From positions 20,485,271 to 20,549,270 of the forward strand of contig OZ005608.1 in NCBI GenBank assembly GCA_963930655.1: DNA of 64,000 bases, in the 5' to 3' direction. The notes beneath the pieces are model-generated. The model did not search any database. It worked only from the letters and a program-made list of their open reading frames with translations, and had not been told where the DNA came from. This stretch comes from Myrica gale. Its lineage: Eukaryota; Streptophyta; Magnoliopsida; Fagales; Myricaceae. Every line of letters begins with the position of its first letter. Within the stretch, counting starts at the first letter, position 1. Shown here piece by piece: positions 14,775-25,215 of this stretch. The position numbers were made by a program, and so were the translations under genes.

Positions 14775-15704
14775 GGGATATGTCATTGTTCGCCACGTAA
14801 GTATGCGTCAATTGCAATTGCGCCCCCTAATTATCAAAATTGTGATTTATGTCCTCTAAGTTTCAGACATTCTCAATGTTCGCCCTTCGGCCAAAACTGC
14901 TGGAAACGCCTGTAAAATGACCAAAATAACCCTCCAATACAAAATTACTAAAAATATTAAAAAATTCATTAAAAATATTAATAAAAAAAGATATTACAAA
15001 AAGTAATATTTTGGCTTAAATACACTTTGCCCCTCTTATCTTTGGATTCATTTACACTTTGCACCCTATGTATTATTTTTGAGACATTTGACCCCTTAAC
15101 TTACACATTTTTCAATTTAGACCCGTACCCAAATTGGTCGTCAAATTAGACGGATTCCGTCAAAATATTTACATATTGTCCTCTTATCTTTGGGGCATTT
15201 ACACATTATCCACCTTATTTCTGAGGGTATTTACACATTGTCCCTTTATCTTTGGAGTATTTACACATTGCACCTCACGTTTTGACAGAATTTGTCTAAA
15301 TTGACGAGTAATTTGGGTACGGGGTCCAAATTAAAAAAAAATGTATAAGTGAAGGGGTCCAATGTCTCAAAAATAATACATCGGGGTGCAAAGTGTAAAT
15401 GATCCCAAAGATAATGGGTAAATGTATTTAACCCTAATATTTTTTACATATAACTATTGAAACTCTATTTCAGTAATCCATATATTTTTTAATTTATTTC
15501 TCAAATTTTTTTTTGTTTTTTGAAATTGTCGTTGAGGGCATTTCGGTCATTTTAATGCAAAATTCTGTCAAGTTTAATAGAAAATTTGATTGGGGGCGAA
15601 CATTGTAAATTTTTCATACTTAGAGGACTTAAATAGCAGTTTTGAAAATTAAGAGGCGCAAATGCAATTAACGCATAGTTATGAAGCGAACAATGATATT
15701 TCTC
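14775..15704. mobile_element. Palindromic MITE (outer), interrupted by a second MITE
   Basis: Left arm ggggatatgtcattgttcgc and continuing text through caattgcgccc match the reverse complement of the right arm, which ends gcgaacaatgatatttctcc. Further inward, ggtcattttaatgc-like segments also pair. The pairing arms cover roughly 170 bp on each side. No clear target duplication seen. The middle is occupied by the element at 15013-15435. Confidence 0.65.
15013..15435. mobile_element. Palindromic MITE (inner), 423 bp
   Basis: Starts ggcttaaatacactttgccc and ends tgggtaaatgtatttaaccct; long arms pair along almost the full length (atttacactttgcaccc against ggggtgcaaagtgtaaat). Perfect 8-bp flanks aatatttt at 15005-15012 and 15436-15443. 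A related element lies at 63123-63621. Confidence 0.8.
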
Positions 15705-16640
15705 CCGAAGTTAAAATGCATGAAAGGTTAAAAATGCTCCTCTGGAAAATCGCTTGGGATTTGCTGCCAACTAAAGTGAAGCTAGCTGAGAGGTTGGGAA
15801 GGGAAGGGGAGGATGAACATGCCCAGTTGTGCAAACTCTATGGCGGAGCGACTAAAACTACCCACCATATTTTCCTTCAATGCCCATATAGCATAGTAAT
15901 CTGGAGGGAATCACCATGGCCCCTAGATACTACTTTTTACAGGGAAGACACAATACTAGATTGGGTGATAAAACTAATCCTGCAGGGTCTTAAATGAATT
16001 GGCTTATAAGTATTCCGGTTGATAAGCAACAAAGGTTCCAGATTTTTGCGTCAAATGCCTTGGTCTTGGTTTGAATGAATCGCACTCTAGTTTTACACCA
16101 GGCCAAAAATTTGAAATCCTGGAGCTATCAAAGAAAATGTAGTAGGTGAGTGCAGATCATTGTGAGGCTTGGAAATCCAGGATATCTACTGCCAAATTGT
16201 AGACGTGGCAGCCACCACCACACCAATTAGTTCAGATCAATATCGATGTGGCCATGAGGGAGAATTTTGCAGCTCCGTCTGTGGTGGCCAAAAAATAATA
16301 TTGGCGAACTTTTATGTTTTGATTTTGAGAAGATTGAAGCAACTTCCCCACTAGAAGGAGAGGCAGAGACAGCAAGAAGAGGAGTGGAATTGGCGAGGAA
16401 GAAGGGGTATGTGAACATTAATTTTGGAAGGTGATTCGGAAACGTTATCATTGCACATAAGAGCTACTCGAAGCGCACGGAATGGAGGATCCATGGACAT
16501 GTTGCTGAAACCTTCAGGATGCTGCAACAGTTTCAACAATGGAAGGCGAAGCACTGCCATCGAGGTGGCAATATAGCCATGCACCATTTAGCTCGTTGAC
16601 CGGGCTCTTTGCTTATTTTAGGAGGCAATCCCCGTGTTTT
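15690..16640 (+). pseudogene. LINE A ORF2 C-terminal part: zf-RVT and RNase H
   Basis: The frame starting within 15662-15997 gives KMHERLKMLLWKIAWDLLP and THHIFLQCPYSIVIWRESPW, the zf-RVT domain. Downstream, frames with stops give INIDVAMREN and LEGEAETARRGVELARKKGY, an RNase H-like domain, ending about 16590 with IAMHHLAR. It belongs in orientation and order to the LINE that starts at 5887. About 450 residues expected between RT motif A and zf-RVT are missing. Confidence 0.7.
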
Positions 16641-16854
16641 TGAGCATTATTCTGACTTAAATTGGTTGTATCTGGTCTGGCTACTGAACCTCCTGATTTG
16701 TAGTTTCTCTTTGAGACTATGAATGCAATAATTAAAACAAATAAATAAACTGGCAGCTTCCAGCTCTTTTTGATTTTTTTTACTTCGAACTGCCTTCCAA
16801 AGCAAATTTTAGACTGACGCGGGCTCTTTTTCAGCATTTTGATGTTTTAATCGC

Positions 16855-16867
16855 AAAAAAAAAAAAA
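16855..16867 (+). other. A-run, possible LINE A 3' tail
   Basis: Thirteen A residues after ttttgatgttttaatcgc. It could be the poly(A) end of LINE A; an alternative end is the A-rich taattaaaacaaataaataa near 16730-16750. A convincing target duplication was not found. Confidence 0.35.
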
Positions 16868-17608
16868 GAGGTTACTTGAGAGGCAGGCTACTCAAATTCC
16901 TTTTGTCACATTCAATGTACTGGAAAGGAAGGAGAAGGCATTGGAGTTTTCTTCTCCATTTGAATGGTCTCCTTCCACGGGCAGTTTTAAGATTTCACGT
17001 TTCTTTATTCTTTGTTGAGATGGGGATCTACAAATGCTGCCATCATTCTGAATTCCCATTACATATCTCTGACGAAAGGAAAAACAAACAAAAGAAAGGC
17101 TACACTTCCACCATGATGCTTTGCTGCCATCACTGTTAGTGTATACGTGAATCTGGCTGAGTTTCTAATCCTATGATCGCAATAATACTTAAGAACAACT
17201 AATTACTGTTCCTCAAGAATTAAGCGCGATTTTATTGCAAAGTCGCAGACTACTGCTCACTAGCTAAATCAAGTTTATGCAACTAAAGGGAGAGCCCAAG
17301 CATGTAATCATCTTGAAATTGTAGCTACGGGTGCAGTAGGGTTCTGCCATCATGGGATCTAACGATAGTCCACCATAATCTTCCCACATGACCCCCATTA
17401 AAGAAAACAATGTTCAGAGAAACTAAGAAAAGAAGACACTTGTAACTCCCAATGCACAAGAACTAACAAATTAAGCAGATTAAAACATAATGACTGATGG
17501 TAATTTAAATCATCTTTCTCCGCTACAAGAGAGTAATTACAACATGTAAAGGAAAAGAAGATGCCGATCACAACTTTGGGGCAAACTCCTAAGTAGCAGT
17601 TTCACTAC
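16868..17608. other. Intergenic / 3' flank of LIL3
   Basis: No gene or repeat boundary seen. The part adjoining 17609 should hold the LIL3 3' UTR, since that gene reads leftward; no strong AATAAA on the minus strand was pinned down. Confidence 0.4.
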
Positions 17609-20470
17609 TCAATTCTTGGAACTGCCAGGCGTCTCATCCTGCCAGGTTGCTTGCCATTGCTTGTCATAAAAGGTTGTCTCTTCCAACAGCTTCTTTAAGT
17701 TCTCTAGATCTTCATTCTTCCTGATCAGAAGGACTCCAACAACGGCCACAAACAATAGCGTTTTACAAAAGAAGTTGCTCATTTGATCGACCAAACCTAC
17801 CCCAGTCAAGCTATCAACCAGATAAGCCATGAAGAATCCTATCATTGCAGCACGGCCTGCAATAGAACTCATTAAACATAACACATTGATCAGCATGAGC
17901 CAGCAACGCCTTTTCTTCTGATCTATGTTTTCATTTTAGAAGACTAATGGACTTAAACAAACCATTAAGTAGTTCCGCTTCAGGTAGATGGAACCTTTTT
18001 GTCCATGCCCACCAAGGAATGATGGATGTGTCAAAAACTATAGGGTCATCATTACTGGATGATTCTGGGTTACCCTCAAGCCATTTTCTCCTCCTAGCCT
18101 CTGAAAATGATTATCCAAGGAGGCCCATTAGAAATCAAGTAACCAAAGGTATCTGGAGAAATAACAAATGAAATTATAAGGCAATTATAATTTATACCTG
18201 GATTCCAAATTCACTCATACTCTCCTCTCTTCCGAAGAATATAAAAACACAGAGAAAGGGCATCCAAGATTTGGGCTGAAGTATTAGAAAACCACAATTA
18301 CAGAGATCTTTACCCCTACAGCTCACCCAACACAACTAGGATATAACACCCTTGCAGACTTAGAAACTTAACCAACAAAAGACTTGCATATAAACATTAC
18401 AGAATAAAACTTGTTCGATCACTGGTATCCTCGAAATGGATCTTCAACCAATTCTGTATCAAAGCAAGTAGAACCCTCAGCAATATTTTTACTTGTAGTT
18501 TAATAATTATGCTTCTCCTTGTCAGGGGGATGGTAAGAAAAAGAAATCGATTTAGCTTGTACTGCAAATGATGGAAGGCTCCTTACTGACCCAGGTGGAT
18601 GCACTGCCAAGGGATTTGAATTATTAAATAACACTCACAAGGTGACATGGCTTGAAGGATGGTCACCAAACAGTTCTATGTTCCAACTTTCAACTCCCAA
18701 AACATCTGTCTCCTAATGTACCTTACTCACCTTGAGGTCTAGAACTCAAGGTACAATAGATGAACAATCACAACTGCCAATCAATGGTAATTCCAATGAC
18801 TGACCAAAAATCAAGACTGGAAAATAACCGCAAAGGTGGGGTGATGATTTTGTAAACCCCAAGTACAGTGAGAAAAGGTGAGGATAACGATCCTTCTAGA
18901 TGCCACTTGCGGCGTGGTCTTGCTAATTTTGGAAATTGGCTGAGAACAATTAAAGCGAAACAGAACAATTAACTGATATCACAGAAATTGGTCAACTCAC
19001 CAAACCCGTGCTACTTTTACGAAAGAAAACCTTCAAAACTCCCCATAGCTAGGTCATTTCACTCAGGAATACCAATTCAAATCAAGTGGTCCTTAGCCCA
19101 AATACAGGATTCCAACTAGGACCATGTATAGAAATATTAGAATATGTACATGCTATTGACTCCTCTCTCAAAACCAGCACATACTCGCCTTACCTGGGCT
19201 TTCTGTGATTATGAAGCAGGACTAATTTTTATTGTCAAAGATTGAATTGAATACAATGCTAAGCCCACAGGTTATCCACCCAAATCATTATCTGTCTCTC
19301 ATCTATGATAGCTTTTTGCACCCTTTTTTATCCTATTACCATCGTGCTATAGCACTTCGTTGAAGTCTTAGAATAAATTTGAGATTAGTACTAAATAGCT
19401 TGCTTTTTAAATGTCAAAAAGATTCTCTCTTTTGGCAGAGTCAGTCACATACAACCTAAATCGATATTGTTGCAGCAGCAACATTTCTATGCTCCAATAC
19501 ATAGTGGTAGCATTTGTCCAAATAACTTTGTTATAACTGGTTTCCTATTTTGAGTTATTGGAACTGCTTTCCTTACTCATCATGAATTTCTGAAATGTAT
19601 TACACAAAAGAGCCTATACAATGGGGAAAAGAGGGAAAAAAAACAGTAATAAAGACGACTAAACGACGGAAACATTACCTAAAGTCCTTATCAGTCTCGC
19701 TGGAACCATCCCAGTGAGAAAAACTGCATTGCTTGCTACTTTTTATCAGAAAAGGAACTTGATTTCCCTATTCCCGTTCTTCTTTGTGTGTAGGCCAAGA
19801 AAATCGATTAATAAGGATAGAAGTAGGTTAAAAAGAAACTGAATTTACACACATTAAAGATCGCTGAAATTTTTAAATATTGAGTTGCATGGTGTTTTAG
19901 GAAAACGGGAAAAGGGAGGGGAAAAGGAAAAACTCCCAACCCGTTGTCAAATTAACATCCAAGAAAAGCACTCCGAAGGAAAGAAAAGAAAAAAGAAATC
20001 CTACATCGCAGAGACAATCAAAAGGAAAGTATTTTGAAGCCAAATTGGCACGAAACCAAGACCTTACCAGCATCGATAACAGCATCCCAGTCAGTCTTTC
20101 CATCTTTCTCAAACTGCTTCAAGTCCCAAGTCCCTCCAACCCATCTGGGTTCCTCGAATTTACTCACTACCTTAACTTCTCTGGCTTCAGCTGCCCCAAC
20201 AGACCCATTAGTTCCTGCAGAGTTCTCATCCTTCTCAACTACCGGCTGCGGAGGTCCAGGGACCGTCTGGTCTGCTTCTGATTCAAGTACAGTGGCAGCT
20301 GAGGCCAAATTTCCAGCTCCATGGTCTGCCGAGGCCCTTGTGGTTGAGAGGGAGTTGTAAGGGGTCCTGAGGGGTCTAAAAGGGAGATGAGGTTTGAGGG
20401 TGAAGTGGGGTTTGGGAGAGAGAGACGGCGGGTGGGTTGGAGGAGAAAACAAGGCCATGGAGATGGACAT
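17609..20470 (-). CDS. LIL3: Light-harvesting-like protein 3 (LIL3), chloroplast
   Basis: LIL3 is a thylakoid LHC-family protein that anchors and stabilises geranylgeranyl reductase for chlorophyll and tocopherol synthesis (family knowledge). Exons on the minus strand: 20470-20068, 18100-17963, 17856-17609; 262 aa. The start [11 protein letters not shown] opens a Ser/Pro/Thr-rich transit peptide of about 50 residues. Exon 1 ends with [20 protein letters not shown]. The 138-nt exon 2 supplies [24 protein letters not shown] and HLPEAELLN. Exon 3 continues [17 protein letters not shown], so the LHC signature [12 protein letters not shown] spans the junction. A second hydrophobic segment, [17 protein letters not shown], follows, then a charged tail. 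Phases fit at both junctions (1 and 1). Intron 1 is 1967 bp with nothing recognisable inside. The gene appears intact. Confidence 0.94.
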
Positions 20471-20574
20471 GGTTTGGTTGGAGGGAGAGTAGTGCGTGTT
20501 CAGAGCATTGGGTGGGGTTTTTGGGCTATATCCTCTCAGACTCAGAAATGGTCGAGAGGAACAAACTATAACGG

Positions 20575-20765
20575 TGAATCGTAATATTTTTTTATGCTGC
20601 AAGAAAATTTTAATCGAATAAAAAATCACAATATAATCTTCCTTCATTGTATCAATATTTTTTATTATAATAAATATTAAAAATCATTTTCCTTCATTTT
20701 TTTATTAAATCTAATACCCTAAAATTTTAACTTCCTCAAAATTTTAATACGCAAACACAACCTTA
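20575..20765. repeat. AT-rich MITE-like copy (family AT-1) upstream of LIL3
   Basis: Shares with other copies in the window an AT-rich run with ttattataataaatatt, then ctaaaattttaacttcc and the end aatacgcaaacacaacctta. It begins about 105 bp upstream of the LIL3 start codon, so it could lie in or next to the core promoter. Confidence 0.5.
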
Positions 20766-21344
20766 AACTACTTAAAGCAAATTAAAAACTAAATTCTTGG
20801 TAGAAACCACTGACATGAATTTTTACCTCAAAATCCTTCGATGTCCCCCATAAATATTTTTCATCTCATCATTAGCATTATTTTTTTGTAACAAAAAAAT
20901 CATAAATAATTTTTCTAACCAAAACTTTCCTCCTAAACATACTCTAGAATCTAGTATATTTTCTTAATTTTCTTTAAACTATCTAAACTTATTGATCATA
21001 TGTTAATACAAGTTCACGTTGTTAAGTCTTAGACATAAAATTTCCAGTATTACTCGACAAAAGAAAGTGTAGTTTATTAAATATTGGGTGAATATATCAT
21101 ATTATTAGACTCGGGAAAAACAACTTTTTTGAGCCAGGAGGGTTAAATTGAGCTCTTCCTTGATTTTGGCTGTCAAAAAATATTTATATTTTACATAAAA
21201 AAATGGTAATGTTCAGAGATTTTAAATTTACAATTATAGCAAGGTGACAAATATTATGTCATCTTAATAATAATTATAAAAATCAACTGTTAGTATTATA
21301 TCTCAGACATCATTTTTTTTATCCATAATTTATTATTCAAAGTT

Positions 21345-21575
21345 GGTGGTGTTTAATTGTCAAAATATTAACGCTCAAAATTTTGAATCTGATTGAATAA
21401 AATTATAAAATAATCTTTTTCTATCGAATAATTCTTTTTCATTATAATATTTCTTCAAATTTTCATTCTTCACTTTTTCACCTATTCTTATAAACTATCT
21501 TCATTTTTTTACTAACTCTTGTAATCTAAAATTTTAACCTTCTAAAATTAATTTTACCAATAAAACACTAATTAA
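21345..21575. repeat. AT-rich MITE-like copy (family AT-1)
   Basis: Opens ggtggtgtttaattgtcaaa and carries aaattataaaataatctttt, tctatcgaataattcttttt, tttttcacctattcttataa and taatctaaaattttaacctt in the same order as other copies. The GGTGGTGTTT end resembles Tourist/PIF-Harbinger MITEs. The right boundary is uncertain. Confidence 0.5.
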
Positions 21576-21719
21576 GTGTGAAAGTAGGGAGAATGTTCAT
21601 ATTTCATCCGGATAAAACTGAGCAAATTTCAGGGCATTCGAAACCCAACTTCCTATCAGATTCACTGCAGTAGACTTCTGGGGATATGCGGACTCCTCAC
21701 GTGCAGGCAAGCCAACTCG

Positions 21720-21900
21720 GGTGAGTTTATGTTGGAAAATTTTTTGTATTGGATTTAGTGAAAAAGTGAAGAGAGAGGTAATTTTTTATATTTTTGTAGT
21801 GAAAAGTTATGATTTAATGGAAAAGAGAGATTATATTGTAATATTTTATTGTAAGAGGGTAAAAAATTTTGTAAAATTCTTCGTGCAAACGCAACCTCAG
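21720..21900. repeat. AT-rich MITE-like arm, inverted relative to 21345
   Basis: Ends ttcgtgcaaacgcaacctca and contains gagagaggtaattttttata and gtaatattttattgtaagag. These look like the AT-1 family in reverse orientation, possibly part of the same foldback. Low certainty on limits. Confidence 0.35.
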
Positions 21901-22054
21901 TTTTGTGGATAGGGTGTTTTTTTGAAGCTGGGGAAACGAGCCCCAACCGACCAAGCCCAACCCATACACTTGAGGCAAAATTGGGCTCACTGTCTAGGTA
22001 GGTTTGGTTTCGGCTGAAATCGCAGATCACGCAGCTGTAGATACGACAAACGTG

Positions 22055-22455
22055 ATGTTTGGGAGGTAAACATTTTAAGAATTTTTAGAAGCCGATGAAA
22101 TCGCAAATCATGCCTGAGTTTGCAGTAAATTTTTATGTTTGAGAGTTTGACTTTGTAAAAAGTTGATAAAAAATTTAAGAATGTCATTATAAAATGAAAT
22201 TTTTTTAGTTTATTAAAAAGAAAGAAAAGAAAAAAAGAAGATTGGATGGAATTCTTTTAATGAAAAAACAATAGTTTGTTAAAACATAACACGAGAAAAG
22301 ATTTGACGTAATTTTTTTATGAAAAAATATTGAAGTTGATGGGAAAAGGTGTTGAAATTTGTGTGAAAATTTTGAGATTTTTATTTTTAGTTAAATTTTT
22401 TTTGACTTTTTTTAAAAAAAATTATTAAAAAGTTAAAAAATTTACTAACCAAACA
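22055..22455. mobile_element. Probable MITE, about 400 bp
   Basis: Left end atgtttgggaggtaaacatt pairs with the right end, whose reverse complement reads atgtttggttagtaaatttt. The interior is AT-rich and non-coding. No clear target duplication was found, so the ends are approximate. Confidence 0.45.
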
Positions 22456-22459
22456 TTTG

Positions 22460-23349
22460 TGACAATTATTAACCGTTGAATAAAATGTATTTGTTAAGTA
22501 AATATTTGTGTGATAATTGTAAGCTCAAAATCTATTGTTTGCTAAACTGTAAACCTCGCTATACAAGATCTCAATGGTTCCCAACAAATCAAAGTTTTCC
22601 ATTTTCATTTCACTTGAACATTAACAAATAAGTTGAAGGAGGGCTAAATACTACAGTGCCAAAGAAAAAGAAATTACCTGGCTATTTGAATCTGAAAAAT
22701 CATGTTTAGACCTTAACTACACCTAAAGGGGGATAAATATAGGTGGTTTCCCCCTATTCAAAATTAATACGATAGTCTAAGAACACCTTCTAAAACTATC
22801 CAACTTAAATATGCATTACAACAATCAACAAAATAAGCAACGAAAAAATAAAATCAACATCAATCACAAAAAGAAGATTATACTTTTGGTAATGAAGTGG
22901 AAAACTTTTGAAGCAACATTCAAAAGATAACCACTCTGAGCTTCTGTGCAACACGAATAAGTAGAAAACCTTACATAATTCAGACACTACCAAAACTCTT
23001 TTTGTTGACTCTGATAATCCCGATGTTAAACACTAACAAAATTGCGTTGTTGATTCTAACAACCCATTATCAGACACTGGCAAAGCTAACTCTATCAACC
23101 CTGATGTAATAATCTGAGTAGCTTTATTCAGACTCGCTCCATGCAGCAACCACCTCAAACCTCTGAGGTTCTTTTCATGGACTCTTCATGAACAAACTCG
23201 TTCTTAAACACCATAACTCCAGCATCCAAATTTCTTCAGCACTCTAAAGGTTTCACAATTGAAGCCAAGTTGGTATCAATGGTGATTACAATTGAAGCCA
23301 AGTTAGTATCAATAGTGATTGAACAAGAGAAACTCTAGTTAATTTAGGT
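22460..23349. other. Intergenic, no gene seen; short tandem duplication at 23258-23326
   Basis: No family-like ORF. Near the right side, two 34-bp units beginning caattgaagccaagttggta and caattgaagccaagttagta lie side by side, differing at a few positions. Confidence 0.5.
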
Positions 23350-23357
23350 CAAGAATC

Positions 23358-23965
23358 TAAGGGTGGGCAAAAATTCAAGCCAACATCGGAATTTTGAGTT
23401 TCAATCCCAGTACCCTAATTCCAGTTTTAATTTTGGTACCATAATTTCGATTCTGATTCAGGCACATACTGGAATCGGAATATATTTTTTGAATTTTTCG
23501 AAACCGAAATCGGCAACTTTAGCGGAATTAGCAAAATTTCAGGTTCCAATTTCTTTTATTATTTAAAAAAATATGGCTAAAAACCCTTGTAATTTTACTT
23601 TATATTTGGGCGAATTTTATTTTATTTTAGAGAGGGTTCAAAACATTGTAATTTTAAAATAGGACTCAAAACCTTTTTTGATGCCCATAATTTTAAAATA
23701 TGGTAATTTTATTTTAGATTTTGGATGTTAAATTTTATTTATCGTTAATTATGATGTATAACAAAATCATTTGTGCAAAATTTCAGCCCAATTAAGCATT
23801 TTGGGCTTATTGGGGCTCAAAAAAGTCTAGCAAAAAAACCCACGTAATGAACCGAAATTTCTGGTTTCCAATTCCAAAAATTTCGGTTTTGTTACGTTTC
23901 CATTCCAGTAAATTTTGTACCAAAATATGTCATTCTGATTCCATCCGTTTCAATACCCACCCCTA
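23358..23965. mobile_element. hAT-type MITE, 608 bp
   Basis: Begins TAAGGGTGGGCAAAAATTC and ends CAATACCCACCCCTA, the usual plant hAT MITE termini. Flanks caagaatc (23350-23357) and caagaatt (23966-23973) give an 8-bp duplication with one mismatch. Subterminal arms pair (cattccagtaaattttgtac region against ggtaccataatttcgattct region). Non-coding. Confidence 0.78.
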
Positions 23966-24068
23966 CAAGAATTCCTAAGGCATTTTTTTTCTCTCAAATG
24001 AAGGCTCATAGGATGTTCAATTTTGCCTCCTTTGATTCAGAGACGGCTACACAATGTATTTAAAGGTT

Positions 24069-24459
24069 GAGTTAAAGAACTTTTTAGTCCCTGGGCTTTC
24101 CACCTTTTTAAAAATAATCCTTGTATTTTCACTTTATTCACCCCCATTCCCTGAGTTTTTAAATTTTATCAATATGGTCCTTTCATCTCCTTTCGTTAGC
24201 CTCAAGTGCAGTCACATAACGAGTCGTGCACTTCAGGCCCAAAATGACATTCAAGTGTCAAAACCTAATTGGAGAAGTTTACACATATCATAACCTGATT
24301 GGTTGTACGTGTATCACGGTTATGTGACTAGACTTAAAACTAACGGAATCACTTTTTGATAAACCGGAAAAATTCAGAGACTTCTAGTGATCATATTAAC
24401 AATTTGAGGACTATTTTTAAAATTGGTGTAAACCCCATAGATGAAAACGATCTTTAATC
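24069..24459. mobile_element. Mutator-like MITE, 391 bp
   Basis: Left end gagttaaagaactttttagt pairs with the reverse complement of the right end, gattaaagatcgttttcatc; arms of at least 50 bp match imperfectly. Flanks are a perfect 10-bp direct repeat tttaaaggtt (24059-24068 and 24460-24469), read here as a 9-bp Mutator-type duplication plus one chance base. Non-coding. Confidence 0.72.
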
Positions 24460-24469
24460 TTTAAAGGTT

Positions 24470-24942
24470 ACCTTAAATTGCACCCTAAATTGGATTCTAA
24501 AAGGTAGTGTTTTTAAGTGTCAGTTGTCGCTTGAGAAACTTTTTTTATATAATTTCTTAAACACTTTAATCAAACATAAGCCTAACAAATTGCAACTCAC
24601 TTTCAAACTTAGTTTGGCACAAAATTATGTCAATCCTCAAATATTATACTAACAGAATCTAACTTTAGACTTCTCAAAAACATAGAATTATATATGTCAA
24701 CATATTCGTCTTGTTAATTACTTTGTGTTTTCCTTGCTATCATGTCTTACCCCTTTTTTTATTTTTATCTATCCCCTGTTAGTTCACTCGACATTAATGC
24801 AAACTGAAAACCAAATTTGAATCCTAAAATAGGGATCACCTCAATTAAGTACAACAACATAATTAAGTTGTTTTCACGAATAAATCATGTTCCGGTCGAA
24901 CAGATTAATCTTATAGGTAACTCTTTCAAGAAGTGTGCGTAT
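24470..24942. other. Intergenic, nothing recognised
   Basis: AT-rich spacer between the MITE and the copia element; no ORF or repeat end seen. Confidence 0.4.
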
Positions 24943-24947
24943 CAAGT

Positions 24948-25187
24948 TAGTAATACATGTCTTCCACAATTCACCACCTCAGCAGTCACGTGAGCATTCC
25001 CTTCTATAACAATAGTTTGTTAGGATCTGTTTTTAGTAATGATTGTTGATTGTAACGGAATAGAGGATATTTTTAATATTTGCTCAGCCACAAATATCGG
25101 TCTGATGCACATCATCTGTTTGTATAAATACCCCATTCATTGAAATGAAAAGGTGGAGATAATTCTTTATTTTGTCATGTTCCTTTT
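24948..25187 (+). repeat. 5' LTR of the copia element
   Basis: 240 bp, aligned with 30016-30270 from the cttccaca(a/t)(c/t)tcacc region to the gttccttt end. The terminal TG has decayed in both copies. Confidence 0.82.
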
Positions 25188-25215
25188 TGGTATCTTAAAA
25201 AGACTCACGTCTTCA

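Noticed and set aside
5265..16885. Possible LINE A target duplication: gagattactcgaga (5269) against gaggttacttgaga (after the A-run at 16855)
   Set aside because: Two mismatches in 14, and the left copy lies inside a readable RNase H frame of another LINE fragment, so it is more likely coding sequence than a flank.
18768..18968. Minus-strand ORF with [10 protein letters not shown], at first sight the missing LIL3 middle exon (family motif RRRKWLE)
   Set aside because: The true exon is at 17963-18100, with [14 protein letters not shown], full family agreement, correct splice sites and matching phases. The ORF is a chance similarity within intron 1.
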